Assembly (NCBI GenBank): GCA_024743405.1
Contig: JANSWP010000073.1
Span: 1-35,806 of the forward strand
Length of the DNA: 35,806 nucleotides
Direction of reading: 5' to 3'
Origin: Bacteroidota bacterium
Lineage (GTDB): Bacteria > Bacteroidota > Bacteroidia > Chitinophagales > Saprospiraceae
Every line of letters begins with the position of its first letter. Within the stretch, counting starts at the first letter, position 1. The position numbers were made by a program, and so were the translations under genes. The notes under the pieces were generated by a model that did not search any database, was not told where the DNA came from, and saw only the letters and a list, made by a program, of their open reading frames with translations. Positions 1 through 9,430 of the stretch are shown piece after piece.

Positions 1-298
1 TACAATTTCCATTTGCAAATTCTCCATTTACACATAATATATCGCAGCCTTCTCCATAATAATTTGGATAACAATTGCAGGTTTCAGTTTGAGGGTCACA
101 ATCCCCATTAACACAGCCTACACCGAAACATTCCTCTATCTCACAATTAACTCCTGAGAATCCATCTGGACATTTACAGATTCCTTCGAAACAATCTCCA
201 GGTCCACATTCAACATCTTCGCATAGGTTAGGGTCAGGCTCGCATCCTATAAAAAGTCCCAATGAAAGAGCTAGAAAAAATAGTTGTAGTGATTTCAT
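1..298 (-). CDS. EGF-like repeat lipoprotein, N-terminal part
   Basis: The gene runs off the left edge; 99 codons are visible. It starts at the ATG at 298 and opens with a lipoprotein signal peptide whose lipobox reads FIGC, so Cys19 would be lipidated and the protein anchored to the outer or inner membrane. After it comes a Cys-rich stretch with EGF-like spacing: CKCPDGFSGVNC and then CNCYPNYYGEGC, the typical CxC...GxxC end of EGF modules. Such modules act in extracellular binding or adhesion; no enzymatic role can be read. The rest of the protein lies outside the window, so its total length and other domains are unknown. The neighbour is the arsenite transporter gene on the same strand, about 200 bp away, with no obvious functional tie. 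Confidence 0.85.
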   Translation of the reverse strand, partial: MKSLQLFFLALSLGLFIGCEPDPNLCEDVECGPGDCFEGICKCPDGFSGVNCEIEECFGVGCVNGDCDPQTETCNCYPNYYGEGCDILCVNGEFANGNC

Positions 299-473
299 GA
301 ATAATGATTTATGAGACGAACAACATCAAAAATATAAAAATTAATTATATTTTAATAATCAGCTTGCTAGCTATTTGAAGGAAATTACATGATTAACCAT
401 TAAGAGGTTTTGAGCTCTTTTCGATTTTGGCTTAAAGCCAATTTATTTGATAAAAAATAACGTTAGTAACGAG

Positions 474-493
474 TAAAGAACCAATATTCTTTA
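474..493 (-). terminator. weak hairpin after acr3
   Basis: TAAAGAA (474-480) and TTCTTTA (487-493) form a 7-bp A/T-only stem with a 6-base loop just past the stop of the arsenite transporter. The minus strand runs on into a T-rich tract beyond 460. The left arm is also part of a dispersed repeat core (AACGAGTAAAGAA, 468-480), so this may be repeat sequence and not a true terminator. Confidence 0.3.
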
Positions 494-497
494 ATCA

Positions 498-1550
498 TTA
501 AATCTTTGCAACCAGATAATATTTCTTTCGCAGCCAAAAAGCTACCCTTACAAGCAAAATAAGTGCAGGTACCTCAACCAAAGGACCAATCACTCCTGCA
601 AATGCCTGTCCTGAATTCAATCCAAACACAGCAATAGCGACTGCAATCGCCAATTCAAAGTTGTTGCCTGCGGCGGTGAAGGAGATGGCAGCATTTTCAT
701 CATAAGATGCCCCCATAGCTTTACTGAGGAAAAAACCAATAAAGAACATCAGGGTAAAATAAACAAGTAACGGTATAGCAATTTTTACCACATCCATTGG
801 AATAGTCACAATCAATTCACCTTTCAATGAGAACATCACCACAATTGTGAATATCAAGGCAATGAGCGTTATTGGTGAAATGGCAGGGATAAATTTTTTG
901 GTATACCATTCTTCACCTTTTCGCTTGACCAATATGATTCGGCTAAAAAGTCCCAATAAAAATGGAATACCAAGATATACAGCAACACTTTCGGCAATTG
1001 TGGCTACGGAAATATCAACAATTGCTCCTTCAAACCCAAACATTGGGGGTAAAAGTGTAATGAAAATCCATGCATAAAAGCTATACGCGAATACCTGGAA
1101 AATACTATTTAATGCAACTAAACCTGCACCATATTCACTGCTTCCATCAGCGAGGTCATTCCATACCAAAACCATTGCGATACATCGTGCTAATCCAATC
1201 AAAATCAGTCCAGCCATGTATTCGGGATAATCCCTTAAAAAAATAATTGCTAAAAGAAACATTAAAATTGGCCCAATAATCCAGTTTAACAAAAGAGAAA
1301 TAGAAAGGATTTTTACGTTTTTGAAAACTCTTGGCAATAGCCCATAATTTACTTTTGCTAATGGCGGGTACATCATCAAAATTAGACCTATGGCAATCGG
1401 AATATTTGTCGTTCCAATACTTAAAACATTAATAAAATCTGAAAAATTCGGAAAAACATAACCGATACCTATACCTATTATCATTGCAGCGAAAATCCAT
1501 AAAGTTAGGTAACTGTCAAGAAAACTGAGTTTTTTATTGTTCGATTTCAT
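498..1550 (-). CDS. acr3: ACR3-family arsenite efflux transporter
   Basis: This 350-residue inner-membrane protein should export arsenite (possibly antimonite) using the proton gradient. It is almost entirely hydrophobic, with about ten membrane segments. Family marks are the segment [13 protein letters not shown], holding the conserved Cys123 needed for arsenite transport, and the late conserved Glu326 in GPLVEVPA. The length fits bacterial ACR3 proteins. The start is the ATG at 1550, followed by a short charged N-terminus. No arsR or arsC gene is next to it, which is unusual because acr3 commonly sits in an ars operon. The upstream region holds a perfect TAnnTTTG -7 box and two strong palindromes that may bind a regulator. 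ACR3 assignment is firm; the exact metalloid is inferred from the family. Confidence 0.95.
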   Translation of the reverse strand: MKSNNKKLSFLDSYLTLWIFAAMIIGIGIGYVFPNFSDFINVLSIGTTNIPIAIGLILMMYPPLAKVNYGLLPRVFKNVKILSISLLLNWIIGPILMFLLAIIFLRDYPEYMAGLILIGLARCIAMVLVWNDLADGSSEYGAGLVALNSIFQVFAYSFYAWIFITLLPPMFGFEGAIVDISVATIAESVAVYLGIPFLLGLFSRIILVKRKGEEWYTKKFIPAISPITLIALIFTIVVMFSLKGELIVTIPMDVVKIAIPLLVYFTLMFFIGFFLSKAMGASYDENAAISFTAAGNNFELAIAVAIAVFGLNSGQAFAGVIGPLVEVPALILLVRVAFWLRKKYYLVAKI

Positions 1551-1569
1551 TTATTAATTATTTTGAATT

Positions 1570-1594
1570 ATTGCAAAAGTATTTTCCTTGCAAT
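1570..1594 (-). promoter_or_regulatory. acr3 promoter -7 box inside an inverted repeat
   Basis: Read on the minus strand, TACTTTTG (1581-1574) matches the Bacteroidota -7 consensus TAnnTTTG and lies 24-31 bases before the acr3 ATG. I see no clear TTTG -33 box at the usual distance. The box is enclosed by a perfect inverted repeat, ATTGCAA (1570-1576) and TTGCAAT (1588-1594) with an 11-base spacer, a geometry that would let a dimeric repressor cover the promoter. The regulator is unknown. Confidence 0.5.
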
Positions 1595-1632
1595 TTGTCG
1601 ACCCCTTCTCGATGTTAAACTTTTTTGCTTGG

Positions 1633-1654
1633 TGATAAAAACCAGTTTTTATCA
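1633..1654. promoter_or_regulatory. 22-bp perfect palindrome upstream of acr3
   Basis: TGATAAAAAC (1633-1642) and GTTTTTATCA (1645-1654) are exact reverse complements separated by CA. The site lies 83 bases before the acr3 start. A second shorter palindrome, TGATAATTATCA (1757-1768), shares the TGATAA half-site. No T-run follows, so an operator is more likely than a terminator, but the binding protein cannot be named. Confidence 0.4.
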
Positions 1655-2300
1655 TTACTTATTCAATTCAATAAATCTAATTTCAAAACTCTTGAAGCTC
1701 ATTTAACAAAGGTCAGATCAATCTCAAATGTACAGTATCTATATCGATATTCACATTGATAATTATCAGCTCTTTCTTAATATTTATTTACAATGGTGGT
1801 ATGCGGCTTTGTTTTTTTGAATGTTCCTCTGTTCTTAAATTCAAAAAATATTTAGTTTAGTTTTGGATTAATGGATACAATTGCACCAATCCATTTAGAC
1901 TTTCTTGTAAAGAATGCCAAATTTCCAATATTTATTGGGTTGAGAATGGAAGCCTTTTCGAGCGAAGGAACGAGAATTTAGTTTACTTTTCTTTTATTCT
2001 AATTTAGTTAAGGTATTTGGTAGTTTTCTTTCAATGTGAAGGGCTGTATTTTCACTTTTTTATCCAAAGAAAGCCTATTGATATTGCACTACAAAATAGT
2101 TCGATCATATTCGAGCTAATGAACACACTAAACAAAATCAAGCAATTATCAGATGATATTTAACGGTGAGTTGAATGATGTTTATCACTCCAAAAAATAG
2201 GAAGGCGTAGTACCTTCTTCCCAAAATGAGTGTAAATATATAGGGTTTTTTGTATAAGTCAATATATAATTCACTCATAGAATTGTCCAACCAACTAGTC

Positions 2301-4442
2301 ATGGCTAAAAAATATAAAGACGAGCACAAAATTGTTGATGAAGTAATACAAAAAATTGGCAAGAAAATCATTTTAGGTAGCCCGTTAGCTGCCGGAAAAG
2401 CCAACCATATTGTCAATGCATTTTATCAAAGAGCTTTAGCAGATAAAAGCATTGATTTAACAATTTGTACTGCCCTTACCTTAGAGAAGCCACGTGGTAA
2501 AAGTGATTTGGAAAAACGCTTTCTGAATCCATTTGCAGATCGAGTTTTTGGCGATTACCCTGATCTTGATTACGAACAAGATCGAATGAAGGGTGCCCTA
2601 CCAGACAATATTGAAGTTATTGAATTTTATTTCCCTCCGGGAAAATATGTTGGGAATGATAGTATACAACAGAATTATGTTTCATCCAATTACACACATG
2701 TCACAAGAGACATGTTGGATCGTAAAATCAATGTCGTAGCGCAACTAGTTGCGAAAAAAGAAATTGACGGTCAAAATTACTTTTCCTTGAGTTGTAACCC
2801 TGATGTCACGATTGACATAATCGACCAATTGAAAGCAACCAACGCAACATTTACTACTATTGCACAAGTCAATCAGAATTTACCATTTATGTATGGTGAC
2901 GCGATGGTTGAAGAAGGTTTATATGATTTTGTTCTTGATGAGCCTGAGAAATATTTTAAAGTATTTGGCCCTCCCAAAATGAGTGTCTCTGAAGCTGATT
3001 TCATGATTGGACTTTATTGTAGTACACTCGTCAAAGACGATGGTGAATTGCAAATCGGAATTGGTTCTTTGGGTGATAGTACAGTTTATAATCTCTTGCT
3101 CCGACACAATCAAAATGCGGAATATCAAGCCCTTCTTTCAGACCTAAAAATCAAAGAAAAATTTGGAGAGGTAATCAATAAATTAGGCGATACATCTCCC
3201 TTTGAGAAGGGTCTTTTTGGTGCGTCAGAAATGTTGGTAGACGGCTTTATGCACCTCTATAATGCTGGGATCGTAAAGAAAAAAGCCTATGATCACGTCG
3301 GTTTACAAAAGCTCATAAATCGGGACTTAATAAAAGAAACATTTAGTGACGATATTCTTGAAGTATTGCTAGAAAACAAAGTTATTCATGGTCAGATCTC
3401 AAAAAAGGATTTTGACTTTCTACAGTATTGGGGCATTTTTAAAGAAGACCTTTCTTATAGTGATAAGACGATTCAAACCGCCGAGGGGATGACAATCAAA
3501 CCACATATTCGTGAACCAGAATCCCTTGAAGCTTTAAAAAAACATTGCCTTGGAAATAGCCTTAAAAACGGACAAATCATGCAAGGCGGCTTCTTCCTAG
3601 GTCCTCAACGGTTTTACAAATGGCTTAAAGAATTGCCCAATGAGGAAAAGAAGCTTATCAACATGAAAAGCGTCCTGAAAATCAACCAGTTATACGGACA
3701 CGAAGCACTTGATCGACTACACAGAAAGAATGCCCGTTTTATCAATAGTTGTATGATGCAAACCTTATCTGGCGCAGCAGTCAGTGATGGTTTAGAGAAT
3801 GGTCAGGTGATAAGTGGTGTCGGTGGGCAATACAACTTTGTGGCAATGGCACAAGAATTACCTGACGGCAACTCGATTCTCAACCTTCGGAGTACTCGAA
3901 ATTCCAAAGGTAAATTCCATTCTAATATTGTCCCTTTCTATGGCCATATAACCATACCAAGGCACCTGCGTGATGTTGTCGTTACAGAATACGGCATTGC
4001 GTATATTAGAGGCTGTACGGATCAGGAAATTATCAAGAAGATCTTAAATATTACAGATTCTCGATTCCAAAATGAACTAATGATTTGGGCTAAAAAAGTA
4101 GGCAAATTAGAAAAGCATTATCAAATACCTAGCGCCTTCTCAAATAATTACCCTGCCTCCTATTTAGAGGTAGTAAAAAAATATAAGTCAAAAGGTTTCT
4201 ATAAAACCTTCCCATTCGGGACAGATTTAACGGATGATGAAATTGTCATTGGAAAGGCATTGAAATCATTAAAAAATGATCTTTCCTCTAAACCTAACTT
4301 GTTGAAAACACTTTTCAAAGGGCTATTTCTTAAGCCAAAAGGAGACGAAAAAAGATTGTTAGAACGAATGGGTTTATTGAATACACAAAATATTAAAGAA
4401 TGGGTTTATCAAAAACTACTTTTGTCGAAATTGAATAGTTAA
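2301..4442 (+). CDS. acetyl-CoA hydrolase/CoA-transferase family protein (long form)
   Basis: A 713-residue member of the family that includes acetyl-CoA hydrolase and 4-hydroxybutyrate CoA-transferase; it should move CoA between short acyl groups or hydrolyse acyl-CoA in the cytoplasm. The C-terminal catalytic half is clear: GVGGQYNFVAMAQ, then LRSTR, IVPFYGHITIPRH and DVVVTEYGIAYIRG are typical of the AcetylCoA_hyd_C domain. GASEMLVDG, around Glu310, resembles the motif carrying the covalent-intermediate Glu of 4HB-CoA transferases. It is much longer than the usual 430-510 residues, with an insert between the domains and a basic C-terminal tail. I chose the ATG at 2301; a TTG at 2250 would add 17 residues of unlike composition. 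The acyl substrate is not predictable. Confidence 0.85.
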   Translation: MAKKYKDEHKIVDEVIQKIGKKIILGSPLAAGKANHIVNAFYQRALADKSIDLTICTALTLEKPRGKSDLEKRFLNPFADRVFGDYPDLDYEQDRMKGALPDNIEVIEFYFPPGKYVGNDSIQQNYVSSNYTHVTRDMLDRKINVVAQLVAKKEIDGQNYFSLSCNPDVTIDIIDQLKATNATFTTIAQVNQNLPFMYGDAMVEEGLYDFVLDEPEKYFKVFGPPKMSVSEADFMIGLYCSTLVKDDGELQIGIGSLGDSTVYNLLLRHNQNAEYQALLSDLKIKEKFGEVINKLGDTSPFEKGLFGASEMLVDGFMHLYNAGIVKKKAYDHVGLQKLINRDLIKETFSDDILEVLLENKVIHGQISKKDFDFLQYWGIFKEDLSYSDKTIQTAEGMTIKPHIREPESLEALKKHCLGNSLKNGQIMQGGFFLGPQRFYKWLKELPNEEKKLINMKSVLKINQLYGHEALDRLHRKNARFINSCMMQTLSGAAVSDGLENGQVISGVGGQYNFVAMAQELPDGNSILNLRSTRNSKGKFHSNIVPFYGHITIPRHLRDVVVTEYGIAYIRGCTDQEIIKKILNITDSRFQNELMIWAKKVGKLEKHYQIPSAFSNNYPASYLEVVKKYKSKGFYKTFPFGTDLTDDEIVIGKALKSLKNDLSSKPNLLKTLFKGLFLKPKGDEKRLLERMGLLNTQNIKEWVYQKLLLSKLNS

Positions 4443-4484
4443 ATAACGGCTAAAATTCACCCCAGTTTTGAAGGAAGTTTTAGC

Positions 4485-4535
4485 GATTTTTAAACTTTCT
4501 CCCTTTAGGGGCTTGGGTAAAAAAGTTTGAAAATC
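4485..4535. terminator. convergent hairpin between CoA-transferase and hypE
   Basis: Arms 4485-4498 and 4522-4535 pair over 14 bp with one mismatch; a smaller CCCTTTAGGG dyad sits in the loop. It lies between the converging ends of the plus-strand CoA-transferase gene and the minus-strand hyp operon, so it could stop transcription from both sides. The spacer begins with AACGGCTAAAA (4445-4455), the same sequence that starts the element at 29494. Confidence 0.45.
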
Positions 4536-4624
4536 ACCAAAACGGATTTTTATGAGAAAACTATTAATAGTTAAGTACCTTAATTCAATTATAGATTGAA
4601 ACCATTACGATGTGCCTCGTTCTC

Positions 4625-5683
4625 TCAACAAATCCTTGGCAATTGCTCTCCGACCAACATATTGATCACCCGTCTACCTCCAATAGCACTTGTCATAACG
4701 ACTTGACGTGGGTGATTATTGACCACTTCACCAATAATGGAAGCATGTGCTCCATGATCCAAAGATTTCAATTTTTGTAAGAAATCATCTGCAATATTTC
4801 CATCTACCACAGCAATAAAAAGCCCTTCATTCGCCACGTATAATGGGTCAAGACCAAGGATTTCACAAGCGCCTTCAACCTGCTCTTTAATTGGCAATTC
4901 TTTTTGGGACAAGGTGATGCCTTTATTCGTCTGCTTGGCAATTTCGTTGAGCACAGTTGCTACGCCACCTCGAGTAGGATCACGAAGTAGATGGATATCA
5001 ATACCAAATTCGTCCAGTAAATATTTGATGGTATGATTAAGGGCGCAAGTATCACTTTCAATATCCGTTTCAAACTCTAGCCCTTCTCTTACAGACATGA
5101 TAGCCATACCATGGGTAGCTAAGTTGCCACTGACAATAATTTTATCATCTACTTTTATATTATTGATATGAATATTCGCCTGTGGATGTACTCTCCCAAC
5201 ACCAGTTGTATTAATGAAAATCTTATCACCTTTGCCACGCTCTACTACTTTGGTATCGCCCGTAACTACCTTTACATTCGCTTTCTCACAAGCAAATTTA
5301 ATAGAGACCAAAATATCCCAGAATTCCTGCATCGTCAGTCCCTCTTCAATGATGAAGCCCAATGAAATATATTCCGGAATGGCTCCACACATAGCAATAT
5401 CATTGACGGTTCCATTGACAGCTAATTCACCAATATTACCACCAGGAAAGAAGACAGGAGAAATAACAAAACTATCCGTGCTAAACGCCGTTTGTCCACT
5501 CAAATTTAGTAGGGCTCCATCATGGCGTTGATCAAGCCAATCATTACTCAACAAATTGAAAACACCACTATCAAGCAATTGATTAGTAAGTAATCCTCCA
5601 CTACCATGTCCTAATGTGATGACCTCAAAATCGAGTTTAGGCATTGGACATTGGAGGTGCATATTTAATTTTGTTTTGGTCAT
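4625..5683 (-). CDS. hypE: hydrogenase maturation protein HypE
   Basis: HypE dehydrates the carbamoyl group placed on its C-terminal cysteine by HypF, giving the thiocyanate that supplies CN ligands for the NiFe site. The 352 residues end in PRIC, the hallmark C-terminal motif with modifiable Cys352. The N-terminus has the AIR-synthase/PurM-like ATP fold: GHGSGG, FSTDSFVISPVFFPGG, VNGTVNDIAMCGA, VTGDTKVVERGKGD and RDPTRGGVATVLNEIA. The start is the ATG at 5683; an inner Met at residue 8 or 14 is possible because family members often begin close to the GHGSGG stretch. It is the last gene of the hyp operon, 17 bases after hypD, and is followed by a hairpin. Fully intact. Confidence 0.97.
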   Translation of the reverse strand: MTKTKLNMHLQCPMPKLDFEVITLGHGSGGLLTNQLLDSGVFNLLSNDWLDQRHDGALLNLSGQTAFSTDSFVISPVFFPGGNIGELAVNGTVNDIAMCGAIPEYISLGFIIEEGLTMQEFWDILVSIKFACEKANVKVVTGDTKVVERGKGDKIFINTTGVGRVHPQANIHINNIKVDDKIIVSGNLATHGMAIMSVREGLEFETDIESDTCALNHTIKYLLDEFGIDIHLLRDPTRGGVATVLNEIAKQTNKGITLSQKELPIKEQVEGACEILGLDPLYVANEGLFIAVVDGNIADDFLQKLKSLDHGAHASIIGEVVNNHPRQVVMTSAIGGRRVINMLVGEQLPRIC

Positions 5684-5700
5684 TATCCGTAATTATTAAT

Positions 5701-6798
5701 TTACATTCCTTCCATAGCTGTTGCGAAATGATAGTAAGCTGCACAAGCGCCTTCTGAGCTAACCATCGGCGCACCAAGTGGTGTTGAAGGTTTACATTTT
5801 TCACCAAATTGAGGACACTCATATGGCTTCTTGATACCTTTTAATACTTGTCCAGCTATACATTCTCCGTTCTCTACCGCCTCCTCAATATCAATTTGAA
5901 ACTTGAGGTTAGCATCGAAATTTGAGAACTCCGAACGCACTTCGTAGCCACTTTTTGAAATAGAACCAATGCCGCGCCATTCCCGGTCGTTAACTTGAAA
6001 AACCTGCTGGATAAGACTACGAGCAGCAGGATTTCCATCTGACTGAACGACTCGGCTGTATTGGTTTTCCAATTTCGCTTCCCCACTCTCTAACTGTCTG
6101 ACCGTCATCAAAATACCTTGTAATAAATCTACTGGCTCGAAACCAGTTACAACAACAGGAACCTTGTATTTTTCTACTAATGGATAATATTCATCCAAGC
6201 CCATAATGGCACAAACATGACCTGCTGCCAAAAAGGCTTTGACATGACTCTCATCGTCGTCCATCACAGCTTCGATGGCTGGCGGAACCAACACATGGGA
6301 GGCTAGAATTGAATAGTTTTTCAGACCTGCTCGATTGGCATGAACGACGGATAGCGCATTGGCAGGAGCGGTAGTTTCAAAACCAACAGCAAAAAAAACA
6401 ACTTCCCGCTCTGGGTTTTCTTTGGCTAATTTGACCGCCTCCAATGGAGAATACAAAATTCTAATATCTGCCCCTGTAGCCTTTGACTCTAGTAAACTTT
6501 TTTTTGATCCCGGCACCCGCAACATATCACCAAAGGAGCAAAGAATGACCTCTTTTTTTTCGGCTAGATAAATCGCTTTATCAATTAAGTTTAATGGGGT
6601 AACACACACAGGGCATCCAGGTCCATGAATCATTTGCAAATTCTTTGGCAGCATATCTAGTATCCCATTTTTAACCAAGCTATGCGTCTGTCCGCCACAA
6701 ACTTCCATAATCGTCCAAGGTCGAGTAACTGATTGGTTAATCTGATCAAGGTATTGTTCCACCAATTCAGGCTTGCGGTATTCCGTGAGGTATTTCAT
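5701..6798 (-). CDS. hypD: hydrogenase maturation protein HypD
   Basis: HypD is the iron-sulfur scaffold on which, together with HypC and HypE, the Fe(CN)2CO unit is assembled. All signature blocks of the family are present in 365 residues: MEVCGGQTHS with Cys34, GPGCPVCV with Cys62 and Cys65, CSFGDMLRVPGS, GFETTAP, and a C-terminal cysteine cluster (GECIAGQVLKG, then KPYECPQFGEKC) that binds the [4Fe-4S] cluster. It closes with SSEGACAAYY, as usual. The start is the ATG at 6798. It lies 37 bases after hypC and 17 before hypE in an apparent operon. No defect is visible. Confidence 0.98.
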   Translation of the reverse strand: MKYLTEYRKPELVEQYLDQINQSVTRPWTIMEVCGGQTHSLVKNGILDMLPKNLQMIHGPGCPVCVTPLNLIDKAIYLAEKKEVILCSFGDMLRVPGSKKSLLESKATGADIRILYSPLEAVKLAKENPEREVVFFAVGFETTAPANALSVVHANRAGLKNYSILASHVLVPPAIEAVMDDDESHVKAFLAAGHVCAIMGLDEYYPLVEKYKVPVVVTGFEPVDLLQGILMTVRQLESGEAKLENQYSRVVQSDGNPAARSLIQQVFQVNDREWRGIGSISKSGYEVRSEFSNFDANLKFQIDIEEAVENGECIAGQVLKGIKKPYECPQFGEKCKPSTPLGAPMVSSEGACAAYYHFATAMEGM

Positions 6799-6835
6799 AA
6801 TGTTCAGTTAAAATAATGAACCAAAAGTAGAATAA

Positions 6836-7087
6836 CTAACCTTCTTCTAATTCATCCAATTCCCCTATCTCTTTGAGATATTGAAACGTTTTATGTGCTT
6901 CTTCTTCATCAACAATGCTAATGGCAACTCCTGCGTGCACAAGGACATAATCACCCTCATTTGCTTCTGGCACCAATTCAAGACTCGCTTCTTTTAAAAT
7001 ACCACCAAATGAAACCTTGGCCATTCGAACCAAGTAATCTTCTAGGGTTTCGATCGACTTTATTTTTCCAGGAATTGCTAAACACAT
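6836..7087 (-). CDS. hypC: hydrogenase maturation chaperone HypC
   Basis: HypC is the small chaperone that carries the iron moiety with HypD and then binds the HoxH precursor. I place the start at the ATG at 7087, giving 83 residues, because the mature N-terminus must read MCLAIPGK: Cys2, exposed after Met removal, is the essential iron ligand. Frames starting further upstream would bury this cysteine. The OB-fold body is typical (VSFGG, VGDYVLVHAG-like VHAGVAI, and an acidic end with LKEIGEL). It uses TAG as stop. It lies between hypF (39 bases upstream) and hypD (37 bases downstream), consistent with one transcript. Confidence 0.96.
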   Translation of the reverse strand: MCLAIPGKIKSIETLEDYLVRMAKVSFGGILKEASLELVPEANEGDYVLVHAGVAISIVDEEEAHKTFQYLKEIGELDELEEG

Positions 7088-7126
7088 ATTGTAATAAATG
7101 CGTAAGAAGATTGACAATTGAGGGTT

Positions 7127-9430
7127 TTACTCCACAACTGAAAACAGTCTAACTTTTTGTTTTTTCAACTGATTTATTCGGTAACATATTAGCTGTCCGA
7201 AAGATATATTTTCGTCATTTGGGGAAAGTTTATGATGGAAATATAATTGAAAATCTTTTGACAAATATTCATTCATTAAATCTACTAATAATGAATTTTG
7301 GAAAACCCCTCCACTAAAAACAAGTTTTTTCACCTGTAAATGACTAGCTATTTGTTTCACCAGCATGACCAACGAAAAATGAAATTTGGCAGCAATAAAA
7401 CCTTTTGATTTTCCTTTATTCAAATCATCAATTATTCCACTCATTAAAGCTTTTACATTAGGTTCTTTTTCTAAGAAATAAGCTTCCGAATCATCTAAAT
7501 TAGTATTTTTGAAATAATCAGAAGCTACTTTTTCCAATAACATGGCTGCCTCTCCTTCATAATTCGACTTATCCATAATCCCCAATAAGGAAGCAACCGC
7601 ATCAAAAAGGCGGCCAACGCTGCTCGTTTTTAAGGAGCTTCCTCTTTCTAATTTTTTCAAATAAACTTGCCATTCAACAGGCGTAAATTTTGGTCTTAAA
7701 TATGCCCTTGCCTCCTCAATATCCCAAGTTGCGCAAAGAGCCGATATCCTAGGTTCTTTAGGCATTTTATCAGCCAAAATAAAATCAAAATAGTCAAAAT
7801 GAAAACTCCTTGTAAATTCGTAATTTTCATATTTAAAAAACTCTCCACCCCAAATATGTCCATCATCACCAAGACCCGTCCCATCCCATATTACACCTAA
7901 TATTAGTTCCTTCGAGTTTAATAAATTATGCTCTCCTAATGCTGCACCAAAATGTGCAACATGATGCTGTATTTTTTCAATTGAAACATCCAGCGATTGA
8001 GCCAATTGTTGCCCATAAATAGTCGAGAAATATTGTGGGTGTTTATCTGCAAGAATAACTTCAGGATGATCATCAAATAATCTGAAAAAATGGTTGACCG
8101 TATGCCGATAATTTTCCTGAGTGTCAAAAGATTCCAAATCCCCTAAATATTGGCTAATAAAGGTATTCCCTCGATGCAAAAAAGTAAAAGTACTTTTCAA
8201 CATAGCTCCAGTAGATAAAATCTTTTCTGTGGTCAATTTTAGCGCTGGCTGTACATAACTAGGAGCCATTCCCCTCGATCGGCGAAGGATGATTTTCTGC
8301 CGGTGTTTAGGACTAAATTTCACAACTGAATCATCTTGAGGAACAACAATCTCCCGATTGTTGACCAAAATATAATCGGCAATTTTAGTTAAATCTGATA
8401 ATGCTTTTTCATCCTGAAAAACTATGGGCGAATTACTCCTATTACCACTTGTCGCAACGATCGGCTTGCCAAATTCTTTCAATAATAAATCATAAAGAGG
8501 GGTATAGGGCAACATTACACCAAGACATTCAAGCCCAGGAGCTAGGGTCTCCGTTTTTGAGCTTGGCAAATTATCTAAAATCACTATAGGTGATTCAATA
8601 CTTGTCAATGCCTTCAATTCTTCCTTAGGTATCTCTATCTGCTCAGATAAGTATTCTAAACTAGGATACATCACCGCAAACGGCTTTGTTGGACGATGCT
8701 TCCGCCTCCTTAACTTATTAACAGTCAATATATTACCAGCATCACAAGTTAATAAATAACCGCCAATTCCTTTGATAGCTACAATTTTTCCACTTCGCCA
8801 CTTGTTGACCACCATATCCATACACTCCTTATTTTTTTGAGTAAGAAGATTTTGATTAGCATCATAAAGTGACAATTGAATGTTACAAACGGGACAAGAA
8901 TTGGTTTGCGAATAATATCGTCGGTCTATTGGGTCATTATATTCTTTTTGACAGGTTGGACAAAGCTCGAATTTGGACATTGTGGTTGTCTCCCGATCAT
9001 ACGGTAATTGGTGTGTAATTGAAAAACGAGGGCCACAATTAGTGCAGGTGATAAATGGATAATTTTTACGGCGATTATTTTCCGCATTTAACTCTTCCCT
9101 GCAATCTTCACACATCGAAAAATCCGGCGTTAATAATAGATTGGCTTCACCCTTATTTTTACTATGAATAATCCTAAAATCGGAATAGTATTGATGATTG
9201 ATTGGCTCAATGGAATGACCAGAAATGACTGCTAACTTAGGCGATTTTTTCAATAATAAATCATGAAAAAAAAGTGCCTGATTCTTAGTCGCATTTATTT
9301 CAATATGAACACCATCCGTAGTATTACAAACCCAGCCATTCAATCTATTGTCTATGGCTAATCGATAAACAAATGGACGAAAACCAACGCCCTGAACTTG
9401 ACCTTTGATATGAATGTGCCATGTTTCCAT
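7127..9430 (-). CDS. hypF: carbamoyltransferase HypF
   Basis: HypF turns carbamoyl phosphate and ATP into a carbamoyl group and transfers it to the C-terminal Cys of HypE. In 767 residues the domains appear in normal order: an acylphosphatase domain (GQVQGVGFRPFVYRLA, about 10-24); two zinc fingers with cysteine pairs at 107/110, 129/132, 157/160 and 179/182; a YrdC-like nucleotide domain starting near GKIVAIKGIGGY; and a Kae1-like carbamoyltransferase domain with HHVAHFGAALGEH, WDGTGLGDDGHIWGGEF and FSGGVFQNSLL. I use the ATG at 9430 (METWHIHIKG) because family proteins begin directly at the acylphosphatase strand; it overlaps the hypB stop by one base (TAATG), pointing to translational coupling. 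Confidence 0.97.
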   Translation of the reverse strand: METWHIHIKGQVQGVGFRPFVYRLAIDNRLNGWVCNTTDGVHIEINATKNQALFFHDLLLKKSPKLAVISGHSIEPINHQYYSDFRIIHSKNKGEANLLLTPDFSMCEDCREELNAENNRRKNYPFITCTNCGPRFSITHQLPYDRETTTMSKFELCPTCQKEYNDPIDRRYYSQTNSCPVCNIQLSLYDANQNLLTQKNKECMDMVVNKWRSGKIVAIKGIGGYLLTCDAGNILTVNKLRRRKHRPTKPFAVMYPSLEYLSEQIEIPKEELKALTSIESPIVILDNLPSSKTETLAPGLECLGVMLPYTPLYDLLLKEFGKPIVATSGNRSNSPIVFQDEKALSDLTKIADYILVNNREIVVPQDDSVVKFSPKHRQKIILRRSRGMAPSYVQPALKLTTEKILSTGAMLKSTFTFLHRGNTFISQYLGDLESFDTQENYRHTVNHFFRLFDDHPEVILADKHPQYFSTIYGQQLAQSLDVSIEKIQHHVAHFGAALGEHNLLNSKELILGVIWDGTGLGDDGHIWGGEFFKYENYEFTRSFHFDYFDFILADKMPKEPRISALCATWDIEEARAYLRPKFTPVEWQVYLKKLERGSSLKTSSVGRLFDAVASLLGIMDKSNYEGEAAMLLEKVASDYFKNTNLDDSEAYFLEKEPNVKALMSGIIDDLNKGKSKGFIAAKFHFSLVMLVKQIASHLQVKKLVFSGGVFQNSLLVDLMNEYLSKDFQLYFHHKLSPNDENISFGQLICYRINQLKKQKVRLFSVVE

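Larger units (their letters stand above)
1551..2300. other. gene-free spacer between acr3 and CoA-transferase gene
   Basis: About 750 bases between two divergent genes. It holds the acr3 promoter-operator candidates described separately. The rest is AT-rich with no convincing reading frame; the longest ATG frame (1871-1981, 36 codons) has no recognisable features. No promoter for the plus-strand gene could be fixed. Confidence 0.5.

Noticed and set aside
1871-1981. 36-codon plus-strand frame in the acr3 spacer
   Set aside because: Short, no family, no ribosome-binding or promoter support.
2138-2416. 92-codon minus-strand frame over the start of the CoA-transferase gene
   Set aside because: It overlaps a well-supported gene on the other strand and resembles no protein.
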